From NCBI GenBank assembly GCA_016716635.1, contig JADJVZ010000014.1, forward strand, positions 434,001-498,000: 64,000 bases of DNA, written 5' to 3'. Position 1 is the first letter of the stretch. Every line of letters starts with the position of its first letter. Below, in pieces: positions 24,906 to 33,611 of this stretch. The position numbers were made by a program, and so were the translations under genes. This stretch comes from Micropruina sp. GTDB lineage: Bacteria > Actinomycetota > Actinomycetes > Propionibacteriales > Propionibacteriaceae. The notes under the pieces are model-generated. The model saw only the letters and a list, made by a program, of their open reading frames with translations, was not told where the DNA came from and did not search any database.

Positions 24906-27012
24906 AGTCACGCCCCCGAGTACGGCCGACTTGCCGCCAGGACGCTACTCCGATCGGGAGCTCTCCTGGCTGGCGTTCAACAATCGCGTTCTCGACCTCG
25001 CCAAGGACCGCCAACGCGTTCCCTTGCTTGAACGCGCCCGCTTCTTGGCGATCTTCTCGTCGAACCTGGACGAGTTCTTCATGGTCCGGGTGGCGGGGTT
25101 GCAGCGGCGCATCGCGGCCGGAGTGGCCGTCCCCTCCGTCACCGGGCTGCAGCCGCGCGAGCAGTTGGACGCGATCCTGAGCTCCGCCCGAGCGCTCGTC
25201 ACCGACCAGGGCACTGTGTTCGCCGAGCAGGTCCGCCCCGAACTGGCCGAAAACGGTATCGAGCTCCTGCGCTGGGACCAGTTGAGCGGCTCCGAGCGCG
25301 ACAAGATGCGGGTGCTGTTCGAGGCCCGCATCTTCCCCGTGCTGACCCCCCTCGCCGTCGACCCCTCGCACCCGTTCCCCTACATTTCCGGCCTTTCGAT
25401 GAACATGGCCGTGATGCTGAAGAACCCGATGACCGGCGCCCGCCAGTTCGCCCGTGTCAAGGTGCCGACGCTGCTGGCCCGGTTCATCCAGGTGGCCGAG
25501 GGACGCTTCTTGCCGCTGGAAGAACTCATCGGCCATCATCTCGACACCCTCTTCGCGGGCATGCAGGTGGTCGAATGGGCGGCCTTCCGGGTCACCCGCA
25601 ACGAAGACGTCGAAGTCGAAGAGGACGACGCCGAGAACCTGCTGAAAGCCCTCGAGAAGGAGCTGCTGCGCCGCAAAGTCGGACGCCCGCCGGTCCGCCT
25701 CGAAGTCGAAGACGACATCGATGAGAGCATGCTCGAAACCCTGGTCTCAGAGTTGGACATCACCGACGCGGAGGTGTTCAAGCTGCCGGCCCCGCTGGAC
25801 CTGCGCGGCCTCTTTGGCCTCGCCGACCTCGACCGCGAAGACCTCAAGTACCCGGCGTTCCTGCCCAAAACCCACCCCGAGTTGGCACCCGTCGAGTCCT
25901 CCAAGCCCGTCGATGTGTTCAAGGCAGTCCGCACCCACGACGTCCTGCTGCACCACCCCTACGACTCCTTCGCGACGTCCGTCCAACGGTTCATCGAGCA
26001 GGCCGCAGCCGACCCGAACGTCCTGGCCATCAAGCAGACGCTGTACCGCACCTCGGGCGACTCCCCCATCGTCGATGCCCTGATCGACGCCGCCGAGGCG
26101 GGCAAGCAGGTGCTGGCGCTCGTCGAGATCAAGGCACGCTTCGACGAAGAGGCCAACATCGGCTGGGCCCGCAAGCTAGAGCGGGCGGGCGTCCACGTCG
26201 TCTACGGCATGCTCGGGCTCAAGACCCACTGCAAGCTGGGGCTGGTCGTCCGCGATGAGGGGGACGGGCTGCGTCGCTACGTCCACATCGGGACGGGCAA
26301 CTACAACCCCAAGACCGCCCGGCTCTACGAAGACATGGGCCTGCTGACCTCGAACCCGGTCGTCACCGACGACGTGGCGCGGCTGTTCAATCACCTCTCC
26401 GGCATGACCCAAGAGACCCGCTACAAGCGGCTGCTGGTGGCGCCGCACGGCATCCGGACGGGGCTCATCGAGCGCATCAACACCGAGATCGCGAACCACG
26501 CGAAGGGGTTGCCGGCGGGCGTCCGCATCAAGGTCAACTCGATCGTCGATGAGGCTGTCATCGACGCCCTCTACCGGGCCTCGCAGGCGGGCGTCCCGGT
26601 GGACTTGTGGGTGCGGGGCATCGTCGCCATCCGTCCGGGCATCCCGGGGCTGAGCGAAAATATCCGCGTCCGCTCGATTCTCGGCCGGTTCCTCGAGCAC
26701 AGCCGGTTGTTCTGGTACGCGAACGCCGGGACTCCCCACGTTGGGATCGGTTCGTCGGATTTGATGCACCGCAACCTGGATCGCCGCGTTGAGGTGATCG
26801 CCTCCCTGGGGCGCCCCTCGCACATCGCCGAGGTGGGCCGCTTGTTCGACCTGGCGTTCTCCGAGACGACGGCCTCATGGTGGCTCGAAGACACGACATG
26901 GACCCAGCGAACTGTCAACGCCGTGGGTGAGCCGCTGCTCGACATCCAAGATCACTTGATAGCGCGCGTAACGGGAAGGCAGTCTAGGGGCGCATCTGAC
27001 AGGGAGGCATAA
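24895..27012 (+). CDS. ppk: Polyphosphate kinase 1
   Basis: Ppk1 builds inorganic polyphosphate from ATP. ATG 24895 is chosen because GAGGAACG lies upstream; it gives 705 aa, the family length. Motifs include RELSWLAFNNRVLDLA near the start, FLAIFSSNLDEFFMVRV, KQTLYRTSGDSPIV, ALVEIKARFDEEANI, GLKTHCKLGLVVRDE with the phosphorylated His (KTHCK), and HIGTGNYNPKTARLYEDMG. It overlaps mshD and is followed by two NUDIX genes 7 bp away, an order also seen as ppk-mutT1 in mycobacteria. It likely shares control with the pst genes. Confidence 0.97.
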   Translation: MNAEVTPPSTADLPPGRYSDRELSWLAFNNRVLDLAKDRQRVPLLERARFLAIFSSNLDEFFMVRVAGLQRRIAAGVAVPSVTGLQPREQLDAILSSARALVTDQGTVFAEQVRPELAENGIELLRWDQLSGSERDKMRVLFEARIFPVLTPLAVDPSHPFPYISGLSMNMAVMLKNPMTGARQFARVKVPTLLARFIQVAEGRFLPLEELIGHHLDTLFAGMQVVEWAAFRVTRNEDVEVEEDDAENLLKALEKELLRRKVGRPPVRLEVEDDIDESMLETLVSELDITDAEVFKLPAPLDLRGLFGLADLDREDLKYPAFLPKTHPELAPVESSKPVDVFKAVRTHDVLLHHPYDSFATSVQRFIEQAAADPNVLAIKQTLYRTSGDSPIVDALIDAAEAGKQVLALVEIKARFDEEANIGWARKLERAGVHVVYGMLGLKTHCKLGLVVRDEGDGLRRYVHIGTGNYNPKTARLYEDMGLLTSNPVVTDDVARLFNHLSGMTQETRYKRLLVAPHGIRTGLIERINTEIANHAKGLPAGVRIKVNSIVDEAVIDALYRASQAGVPVDLWVRGIVAIRPGIPGLSENIRVRSILGRFLEHSRLFWYANAGTPHVGIGSSDLMHRNLDRRVEVIASLGRPSHIAEVGRLFDLAFSETTASWWLEDTTWTQRTVNAVGEPLLDIQDHLIARVTGRQSRGASDREA

Positions 27013-27019
27013 AGTCAGA

Positions 27020-27913
27020 ATGACCACAGAACCCATCATCGAGATTGTGGCTGCCGGGACAGTCACACTCCACCGACCCGAAGACGCGAAGCAACCGCGA
27101 GTGCTCGTGATTCATCGTCCGGGGTATAACGACTGGACCCTTCCCAAAGGGAAGCCCGAGCCGGGCGAGAACCTCGCGTTGACGGCCGTTCGCGAAACGC
27201 AGGAGGAGACCGGCGTCAGCGTGCGACTCGATACGCCCCTGGATGACATCACCTACTCGGTGAGCCGGGGGCCGAAGACAGTCTCGTATTGGCGCGCCAG
27301 CGTGACGGGAATCGTGCGTCGACCACCCAACAAAGAAGTCGACAAGGTCGTGTGGCTGACCCCAAAAGTCGCCATGAAGCGACTCACGTACGAGGACGAA
27401 CGCGCCCTGCTGGCCCAGGCTTTGTCCCAACCCGAAACCACCCCGATCCTGGTCATCAGGCACGGAAAGGCCATGCTTCGTAAGAACTGGCCCCAGCGGG
27501 ACTCGGCACGTCCGTTGACGACCCGGGGTCGGCACCAGACCCTCGACTTGGCGGATCTTATGCGCTGCTATCGCGTCGAAAGCCTTGCTTCCTCGACCAC
27601 GGTTCGCTGCCTGTCAACCCTTCGCCCGTACGCCAAAGAACATCGGCTCGATATCCGTGGCTGGGCGACATTGTCGGAGGAGCAGGGCGCCTACAACGAG
27701 GGGGCTGTGGCGAAACTGGTGTCGCGGTTGTCCAAAGAGGCCGCCATGTCGGACCGGGCCCTTGCCATCTGCACCCATCGCCCCATTTTGCCCACGATCC
27801 TTGAGTCGGTCGGCGTCGCCGAGCGACTGATGCGGACGGGGACGGCCTGCGTCGTGCACATGACACCCGAGGGTGAAAGCATCGCTGTGGAATGGCATCA
27901 CCCGCTTTGGTAG
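27020..27913 (+). CDS. MutT1-like NUDIX hydrolase fused to histidine phosphatase, copy 1
   Basis: This 297-aa protein joins two domains. Residues 1-~140 form a NUDIX domain with the box PKGKPEPGENLALTAVRETQ followed by EETG, which hydrolyses nucleoside diphosphates linked to X. Residues ~145-297 form a histidine phosphatase with the RHG core VIRHGKAMLRKNW and the second His in ICTHRPILPTI. The architecture matches mycobacterial MutT1, which removes 8-oxo-dGTP. It starts 7 bp after ppk. The neighbour at 28019 is a tandem paralogue of exactly the same length. Confidence 0.92.
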   Translation: MTTEPIIEIVAAGTVTLHRPEDAKQPRVLVIHRPGYNDWTLPKGKPEPGENLALTAVRETQEETGVSVRLDTPLDDITYSVSRGPKTVSYWRASVTGIVRRPPNKEVDKVVWLTPKVAMKRLTYEDERALLAQALSQPETTPILVIRHGKAMLRKNWPQRDSARPLTTRGRHQTLDLADLMRCYRVESLASSTTVRCLSTLRPYAKEHRLDIRGWATLSEEQGAYNEGAVAKLVSRLSKEAAMSDRALAICTHRPILPTILESVGVAERLMRTGTACVVHMTPEGESIAVEWHHPLW

Positions 27914-28018
27914 CGAGGTTCCTGAGGGTGGATTCGGATCGACTGCCGAGATCATTGATTGGGCACTCGACTAGACGGCAGGCTAGGTCGAGATCCGACA
28001 CGGAGGCATGAGTCAACG

Positions 28019-28912
28019 ATGAGCACCCCGCCCACAAAGCGAATCATCGCTGCCGGGACGGTGACACTTCATCGCCCAGAAGGCTCCAAGCAGCCGCGCG
28101 TCTTGCTGGTCCATCGCCCCCGTTACGACGACTGGTCGTTGCCCAAAGGCAAGGCGGAACCCGGCGAGAGCCTTCCCATGACTGCCGTCAGGGAGACCTT
28201 CGAGGAGACGGGGGTGAACGTCCGCTTGGATACCCCGCTCAACGTCATGAACTACCAGGTCGGAGGCGGGGAGAAGACCGTCTCGTACTGGCGGGCTAGC
28301 GTGACCAGCATCCGCCGCCACAAACCCAACGATGAGGTCGACAAGGTCGTCTGGCTGACCCCCAAAGTGGCGATGAAGCGGCTCAGCTACACCGACGAGC
28401 GGGAGATGTTGGCCCAGGCTCTCTCCCTACCCGACACCACGCCGGTCTTGATCGTCCGGCACGGCAAGGCCATGCTGCGCAAACATTGGACGGCTCGAGA
28501 CTCAGCGCGGCCCTTGAACGCCCGCGGACGCCAGCAGGCCGAGGACCTAGAAGCCCTGCTGCGCTGCTACCACGTCGAGAATCTGGCCTCCTCAACCTCC
28601 ACGCGGTGCATGGCCACACTGCAGCCTTACGCGAAGGCCGAGCGCCTGGATGTTCGAGGCTGGGCCACCCTCTCCGAAGAGCAGGGCGAAGGTAACGAAC
28701 CCGCGGTCACCAAGCTCATCACCCGGCTGGCCCTGGAGGCCGCCGAATCCGGACGGGCCCTCGCTATCTGCGGCCATCGTCCGGTGCTGCCGACGATGCT
28801 GGAGGCGGCGGCCGTCGTCGCGCGTCCGATGCAAACCGGCGAGGCGTGCGTGGTCCACCTCACGGTCGAAGGCGACAACATCGCCATCGAGTGGCATCGT
28901 CCCTTGTCGTAG
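28019..28912 (+). CDS. MutT1-like NUDIX hydrolase fused to histidine phosphatase, copy 2
   Basis: This tandem duplicate of the preceding gene is also 297 aa. The NUDIX box reads PKGKAEPGESLPMTAVRETF then EETG, and the phosphatase core is IVRHGKAMLRKHW with ICGHRPVLPTM. Even the leader is shared: GGAGGCAT stands at a similar distance before each start. Copies differ mainly in the second half (WPQRDSARPLTTRG versus WTARDSARPLNARG, and more beyond). Both copies keep all catalytic residues I can see, so both may be active, possibly with different substrates. Confidence 0.92.
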   Translation: MSTPPTKRIIAAGTVTLHRPEGSKQPRVLLVHRPRYDDWSLPKGKAEPGESLPMTAVRETFEETGVNVRLDTPLNVMNYQVGGGEKTVSYWRASVTSIRRHKPNDEVDKVVWLTPKVAMKRLSYTDEREMLAQALSLPDTTPVLIVRHGKAMLRKHWTARDSARPLNARGRQQAEDLEALLRCYHVENLASSTSTRCMATLQPYAKAERLDVRGWATLSEEQGEGNEPAVTKLITRLALEAAESGRALAICGHRPVLPTMLEAAAVVARPMQTGEACVVHLTVEGDNIAIEWHRPLS

Positions 28913-28949
28913 GTCCCGCAGCAAGATCAGGAGGCGACATCGTGGTGTC

Positions 28950-28971
28950 GTTCACCTGTTGTTCACTGTCC
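28950..28971 (+). promoter_or_regulatory. PHO box in front of pstS
   Basis: GTTCACC at 28950-28956 and GTTCACT at 28961-28967 are direct repeats exactly 11 bp apart. This matches the 11-nt direct-repeat unit of the Streptomyces PhoP box. It lies ~100 bp before the pstS GTG, so a RegX3/PhoP-type regulator should activate pstSCAB from here under phosphate limitation. Confidence 0.8.
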
Positions 28972-29054
28972 GGGGGGCATGGGTTCAAAACCACCCCCTA
29001 CCTTCGGCAGCAGAGCCGCACGGCTCACGAACGCTCCCGAAGGGAAACCACACG

Positions 29055-30134
29055 GTGAAGATCACCAAGGCATCGCTCGCGCTCACCGCGGCTTTGGCGC
29101 TGAGCCTGACGGCTTGCGCCGCGAACGAAGGCACCAAGACCACCGCCTCCACCGGCGGCCTGTCCGGCACGCTGGCAGGCAAGGGCAGTTCCGCCATGTC
29201 CGCCGCCCAGAAGCAGTGGATCACGGACTTCCAGACCAAGAACACCGGCGTCACCGTCAACTACAGCCCGGACGGTTCCGGCGCCGGGCGTGACGGCTTC
29301 ACCAGCGGCGCGGTGGCGTTTGGCGCCTCCGATCGTCCGTTCAATGACTCCGAGATGGGCGTCGGCAAGTTCGCCAAGTGCGCGGCGGATTCCAACGCGC
29401 TCAACCTGCCCGTCTACATCTCGCCGATCGCCGTCGTGTTCAACGTCACCGGGGTCGACAAGCTGAACCTGGATGCGGCGACGACTGCGGGCATCTTCTC
29501 CGGTGCCATCAAGACCTGGAACGACCCCAAGATCGTCGCCCTCAACCCCGGCGTCACGCTGCCGGCCGCCAACATCACGGCCGTCCACCGCTCCGATGAC
29601 TCGGGCACCACCGACAACTTCACCGATTGGCTCAACGCCAACGCGGCGACCGTGTGGACCAACGCCCACAGCGGCACGTGGCCCGCCGCCTACGCCGGCG
29701 AGGCCGCCAAGGGCACCGCCGGCGTTGTCGACACCGTCACCAAGGGCCAGAACACCATCGGCTACGTCGATGACTCGGCCGCCGCGAAGCTCGGCAAGGC
29801 CTCCATCAAGGTCGGGGACGCGTTCGTCCAGCCGACCGCCGAAGGGGCCGCCAAGATGGTGGACGCCTCGGCGCAGGTCGCCGGACGCGCCGCCAACGAC
29901 CTGGCGTTCAAGCTGAGCCGCACCACCGCGGGCACCTACCCGCTGGCCCTGGTCTCCTACGCGTTGGTCTGCCAGCAGTACAAGGCGGCGTCGGACGCCA
30001 CCCTGGTCAAGGCCTACATCGGCTACATCGCCTCGGCGGACGGCCAGGCTTCCGCCGCGAAGTCGGCTCTCGCCGCTCCGCTCTCCTCGGCCCTCCAGGC
30101 CAAGGTGAAGACCGCGGTCGATTCCATCAAGTGA
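29055..30134 (+). CDS. pstS: Phosphate-binding lipoprotein PstS
   Basis: PstS captures phosphate outside the membrane for the PstCAB transporter. GTG 29055 starts a lipoprotein signal (KASLALTAALALSLTAC) with lipobox LTAC, so Cys ~21 carries the lipid. The binding residues appear in GKGSSAMSAAQKQWITDFQ, SPDGSGAGRDGFTSGAVAFG and VHRSDDSGTTDNFTDWLN. Length is 359 aa, normal for PstS. It is the first gene of pstSCAB, behind a PHO box. Confidence 0.97.
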   Translation: MKITKASLALTAALALSLTACAANEGTKTTASTGGLSGTLAGKGSSAMSAAQKQWITDFQTKNTGVTVNYSPDGSGAGRDGFTSGAVAFGASDRPFNDSEMGVGKFAKCAADSNALNLPVYISPIAVVFNVTGVDKLNLDAATTAGIFSGAIKTWNDPKIVALNPGVTLPAANITAVHRSDDSGTTDNFTDWLNANAATVWTNAHSGTWPAAYAGEAAKGTAGVVDTVTKGQNTIGYVDDSAAAKLGKASIKVGDAFVQPTAEGAAKMVDASAQVAGRAANDLAFKLSRTTAGTYPLALVSYALVCQQYKAASDATLVKAYIGYIASADGQASAAKSALAAPLSSALQAKVKTAVDSIK

Positions 30135-30241
30135 TCCGCTGACCACCACGGGTTTGGGGCTGTCATCCGTGACAGTCCCAAGCCCGGAGTGGCTATCGTG
30201 ATCGCCCAATGCGGATAACCCCATCGCGGCTAAGGAGTTCC

Positions 30242-31219
30242 ATGACCGACACGACCACGGCGCCCCCAGTGGCGACCGGGCCGACGGTGCCCCCACCCCA
30301 GCGCCCCAAAAGGCGCCTTGGGGACGTCATCTTCTCGCGCCTCAGCAGCGGCTCCGGCTTTCTGATCCTGATCATCCTGGCCGCTGTGGCGGCGTTCCTC
30401 CTCGTCCAGGCGTTCCCCGCTTTGGTCTCCAGCCCTGAGGTGCTCAAAACGAAGGGGTACGGCGAGTTCTGGTCGTGGGTGCTGCCCTTCGCGTTCGGCA
30501 CCGTGTGGTCGTCGCTGTGGGCGCTGATCCTGGCCGTGCCGGTTTCCATCGGCATCGCGTTGTTCATCACCCACTACGCGCCGCGCCGCCTGGCGCGGAC
30601 GCTCGGCTACATCATTGACTTGCTGGCCGCCGTCCCGTCCGTGGTCTTCGGACTCTGGGGCACGATGACGCTGGCACCTGCGACCCAGCCGGTCTACCAG
30701 TGGCTCAACACCTACCTGGGGTTCATCCCGTTGTTCGGCGGCGAGGCCTCCGGCACGGGACGCACGTTGCTCACGGCGGCGATCGTCCTGGCGGTGATGA
30801 TCCTGCCGATCATCACGTCCCTGTGCCGGGAAGTTTTCCTTCAGACCCCCCGCTTGCACGAAGAGGCGGCCCTCGCCCTCGGCGCCACCCGCTGGGAGAC
30901 CATCAAGCTCGCTGTGCTGCCGTACGGACGGGCCGGAACCGTGGCGGCCGTCATGCTGGGCCTCGGCCGCGCCCTCGGCGAAACGATGGCCGTCGCCATG
31001 GTGTTGTCGGGTAACCAGGTGATCAACTTCCGCCTGCTGACCTCCGACAATCCGAACACGGTGGCGGCGATGATCGCCCAGAACTTCCCCGAGGCCTCAG
31101 GCATTCGGATCAACGAGCTGATCGCCGCCGGCCTGGTGTTGTTCGTGATCACCTTGATCATCAACTCAATCGCCCGGTTGATCATCTCCCGCTACAGCGA
31201 GTTCTCGGGAGCCAACTGA
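30242..31219 (+). CDS. pstC: Phosphate ABC transporter permease PstC
   Basis: PstC is one of two membrane subunits of the high-affinity phosphate transporter. ATG 30242 follows AAGGAG and gives 325 aa. About six spans are seen, among them FLILIILAAVAAFLLVQAFP and SSLWALILAVPVSIGIALF. The cytosolic coupling loop EEAALALGATRWETIKLAVLP, which contacts PstB, is intact. It overlaps pstA by one base (TGATG). Confidence 0.96.
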   Translation: MTDTTTAPPVATGPTVPPPQRPKRRLGDVIFSRLSSGSGFLILIILAAVAAFLLVQAFPALVSSPEVLKTKGYGEFWSWVLPFAFGTVWSSLWALILAVPVSIGIALFITHYAPRRLARTLGYIIDLLAAVPSVVFGLWGTMTLAPATQPVYQWLNTYLGFIPLFGGEASGTGRTLLTAAIVLAVMILPIITSLCREVFLQTPRLHEEAALALGATRWETIKLAVLPYGRAGTVAAVMLGLGRALGETMAVAMVLSGNQVINFRLLTSDNPNTVAAMIAQNFPEASGIRINELIAAGLVLFVITLIINSIARLIISRYSEFSGAN

Positions 31220-32280
31220 TGAGCATCCAAACCAGCCCCGCCGTGAACCACCTCACGGCCAACCAACTGCCCCGCTGGACGCCCTGGGCCGTCCTGGGAG
31301 GGTGCCTCCTGGTCGCGGCGGCTCTGAGCGGACCGATGTTTGGCGGGTTCAACCTCGCCGGCGTGGCGTTCGTGGGCGTCCTGGCGTTCTTGGTCGTCAT
31401 GCACGTCCTGGCCACGGTCGTGGAGGGGCGCCGCAAAGCCACCGACCGGCTGCTCACCCATCTGGTCGCCGGCGCCTTCTGCCTGGCACTGATCCCGCTG
31501 GTGTCGCTGCTGTTCGAGACACTCGCCAAGGGGCTGCCCCGCTTCGACGTGAGGTTCTTCACCTACTCGATGCGCAACGTGGTATCCGATGGCGGCGGGG
31601 CGATCCACGCCCTGTACGGCACCCTCTACGTCGCTGGATTCGCCTCGGTGGTCTCGATCCCCATCGGCTTGATGACCGCCATCTACCTGGCCGAGTACGG
31701 ACGGGGTCCGCTCGCGAAGGCCATCACGTTCTTCGTGGATGTCATGACCGGCATCCCCTCGATCGTGGCGGGCCTGTTCGCCTACGCGCTGATGTCCGTC
31801 CTGTTCGGGCCTGGAACGATCATGGGCTTCTCCGGTTCCATCGCCTTGTCGGTGCTGATGATCCCGGTGATCGTCCGCTCCGTCGAGGAACTGCTGCGCC
31901 TCGTGCCGAACGAGTTGCGGGAGGCGGCCTACGCCCTCGGCGTGCCCAAGTGGCGGACGATCGTCCAAGTGGTGCTGCCCACCGCCATCTCCGGCATCGT
32001 GTCGGGCATCATCTTGTCGATCGCCCGCATCATCGGTGAAACCGCCCCCTTGATGATCGCGGCCGGGTTCACGGCGTCGCTGAATAACAACCCGTTCGCC
32101 AACCCCATGATGACCCTGCCGGTGTTCGTCTACGACCAGTACGCCTACCCCGGCGTGGAGCGCGAGTTCTTCGATCAGCGAGCCTGGACGGGCGCCCTGA
32201 CGCTCATCTTGCTCGTCATGCTCCTCAACCTCATCGGACGGCTCATCGCGAGCCGATTCGCCCCCAAGACCGGTCGCTGA
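31219..32280 (+). CDS. pstA: Phosphate ABC transporter permease PstA
   Basis: PstA is the second permease subunit. It is 353 aa with a longer N-terminal part than the basic family form: two extra hydrophobic stretches (WAVLGGCLLVAAALSG and VAFVGVLAFLVVMHVLATVV) precede the usual six spans. The coupling loop REAAYALGVPKWRTIVQVVLP is present, and PFANPMMTLPVFVYDQYAYP is typical of PstA. It overlaps pstC and is followed by pstB 14 bp later. Confidence 0.96.
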   Translation: MSIQTSPAVNHLTANQLPRWTPWAVLGGCLLVAAALSGPMFGGFNLAGVAFVGVLAFLVVMHVLATVVEGRRKATDRLLTHLVAGAFCLALIPLVSLLFETLAKGLPRFDVRFFTYSMRNVVSDGGGAIHALYGTLYVAGFASVVSIPIGLMTAIYLAEYGRGPLAKAITFFVDVMTGIPSIVAGLFAYALMSVLFGPGTIMGFSGSIALSVLMIPVIVRSVEELLRLVPNELREAAYALGVPKWRTIVQVVLPTAISGIVSGIILSIARIIGETAPLMIAAGFTASLNNNPFANPMMTLPVFVYDQYAYPGVEREFFDQRAWTGALTLILLVMLLNLIGRLIASRFAPKTGR

Positions 32281-32294
32281 CCAAGGAGATCCAG

Positions 32295-33074
32295 GTGTCG
32301 AAGCGCATCGAGGTCAAGGACCTCAACGTCTACTACGGCAAGTTCAAGGCCGTCGAGGACGCCACGATGGTGATCGAGCCGCGCGCGGTGACGGCATTCA
32401 TCGGGCCCTCCGGCTGCGGCAAGTCGACCTTCCTGCGGACGCTCAACCGCATGCACGAAGTTATCCCCGGCGCCTACGTCGAGGGCAAGGTGCTGCTCGA
32501 TGGCGCCGACCTCTACGGTGCCGACGTTGATCCGGTGTTGGTGCGTCGCCAGGTGGGCATGGTGTTCCAGCGCCCTAACCCGTTTCCGACGATGAGCATC
32601 GGCGACAACGTCATCGCCGGCATGCGCCTCAACAACAAGCGCCTGGGCAAGGCCGAGGCCGACGCGATCATCGAGTCGTCCCTTCGCGGTGCGAACCTGT
32701 GGGAAGAGGTCAAGAACCGGCTCGACAAGCCCGGTTCGAGCCTCTCCGGCGGCCAGCAGCAGCGGCTGTGCATCGCCCGCGCGATCGCCATGCAGCCGGA
32801 CGTATTGCTGATGGACGAGCCCTGCTCGGCGTTGGACCCGATTTCGACCCTGGCGATCGAGGACCTGATTCAGCAGCTCAAAGAGAGCTACACGATCGTC
32901 ATCGTGACGCACAACATGCAGCAGGCCGCCCGGGTCTCCGACACCACGGCGTTCTTCAACATCGCGGGCACGGGCTCCCCCGGCCGCCTGATCGAGGTCG
33001 GTCCGACCGAGAAGATCTTCTCCACCCCGGACGATCAGGCCACCGAGGACTACATCACCGGTCGTTTCGGCTGA
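32295..33074 (+). CDS. pstB: Phosphate ABC transporter ATPase PstB
   Basis: PstB powers phosphate import. GTG 32295 follows CAAGGAG and gives 259 aa, the usual length. It has Walker A GPSGCGKSTFLRTLNRMH, the PstB-specific QRPNPFPTMSIGDNV, ABC signature SLSGGQQQRLCIARA and Walker B VLLMDEPCSALDP, with the switch His in IVTHNMQQA. It is the last gene of the pst operon, followed by a long palindrome. Confidence 0.97.
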   Translation: MSKRIEVKDLNVYYGKFKAVEDATMVIEPRAVTAFIGPSGCGKSTFLRTLNRMHEVIPGAYVEGKVLLDGADLYGADVDPVLVRRQVGMVFQRPNPFPTMSIGDNVIAGMRLNNKRLGKAEADAIIESSLRGANLWEEVKNRLDKPGSSLSGGQQQRLCIARAIAMQPDVLLMDEPCSALDPISTLAIEDLIQQLKESYTIVIVTHNMQQAARVSDTTAFFNIAGTGSPGRLIEVGPTEKIFSTPDDQATEDYITGRFG

Positions 33075-33084
33075 GTCGCTCATG

Positions 33085-33129
33085 ATGGTGTTGATTTACA
33101 CGTCACCCTGGCGTGTAAATCAACACCAT
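33085..33129. terminator. 18-bp perfect palindrome after pstB
   Basis: The arms 33085-33102 and 33112-33129 are perfect 18-bp complements around a 9-nt loop (TCACCCTGG). The arm core TTGATTTACACG is AT-rich for this genome. It lies between converging genes (pstB and the VOC gene), so a two-way terminator is the simplest reading. The composition is unusual for an intrinsic terminator here, and a protein-binding site is not excluded. Confidence 0.6.
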
Positions 33130-33133
33130 GATT

Positions 33134-33601
33134 TCAGGCGGGGGCGGCGGCGTCGGCCGCGGCCTCCAGGTCGGCGATGATGAGGCGGCGCTGGCCCATC
33201 ATTTCCTGCTGGGCGGCGGCGGCCCGAGCGGGGTTGGGGTCGCCCAAGAGTTCGCCGAGCCGCTTGGGGACGATCTGCCACGACAACCCGAACGGGTCTT
33301 TGAGCCAGCCGCATTGGGACTCCTCGCCACCGTCGGCGATCAGCCCGAACCAGAGCTTGTCCGTCTCGGTCTGGTCTTGGCAGATGACCGAGAGCGACAT
33401 CGACTCATTGAACTTGAACGGCACCTCTTGGCTGATGGCGCGGAACTCGGTGCCGTGCATCCGCCAGTCGGCCAACATGACCGGCTGATCGGCCGCCATC
33501 CGCATCAGGGTGTGCACCTCGAAGTCGTCGAACAAGCTTTCGTAGCGGGCCAGTGCCGCCTCCACGTCGTTTTGGAACCAGAGGCAGGTGGTGATGGTCA
33601 T
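33134..33601 (-). CDS. PhnB-like VOC/glyoxalase-fold protein
   Basis: This 155-aa protein belongs to the PhnB/3-demethylubiquinone-methyltransferase-like VOC group. The core reads TITTCLWFQNDVEAALARYE, ISQEVPFKFNESMSLSVICQ and GGEESQCGWLKDPFGLSWQI, where DPFG is a conserved family motif. ATG 33601 follows AAGGACG; the frame is open further upstream but overlaps the next gene. The enzymatic role is not known. It forms an operon with the AHSA1-type gene 10 bp upstream. Confidence 0.85.
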   Translation of the reverse strand: MTITTCLWFQNDVEAALARYESLFDDFEVHTLMRMAADQPVMLADWRMHGTEFRAISQEVPFKFNESMSLSVICQDQTETDKLWFGLIADGGEESQCGWLKDPFGLSWQIVPKRLGELLGDPNPARAAAAQQEMMGQRRLIIADLEAAADAAAPA

Positions 33602-33611
33602 GGTGGCGTCC

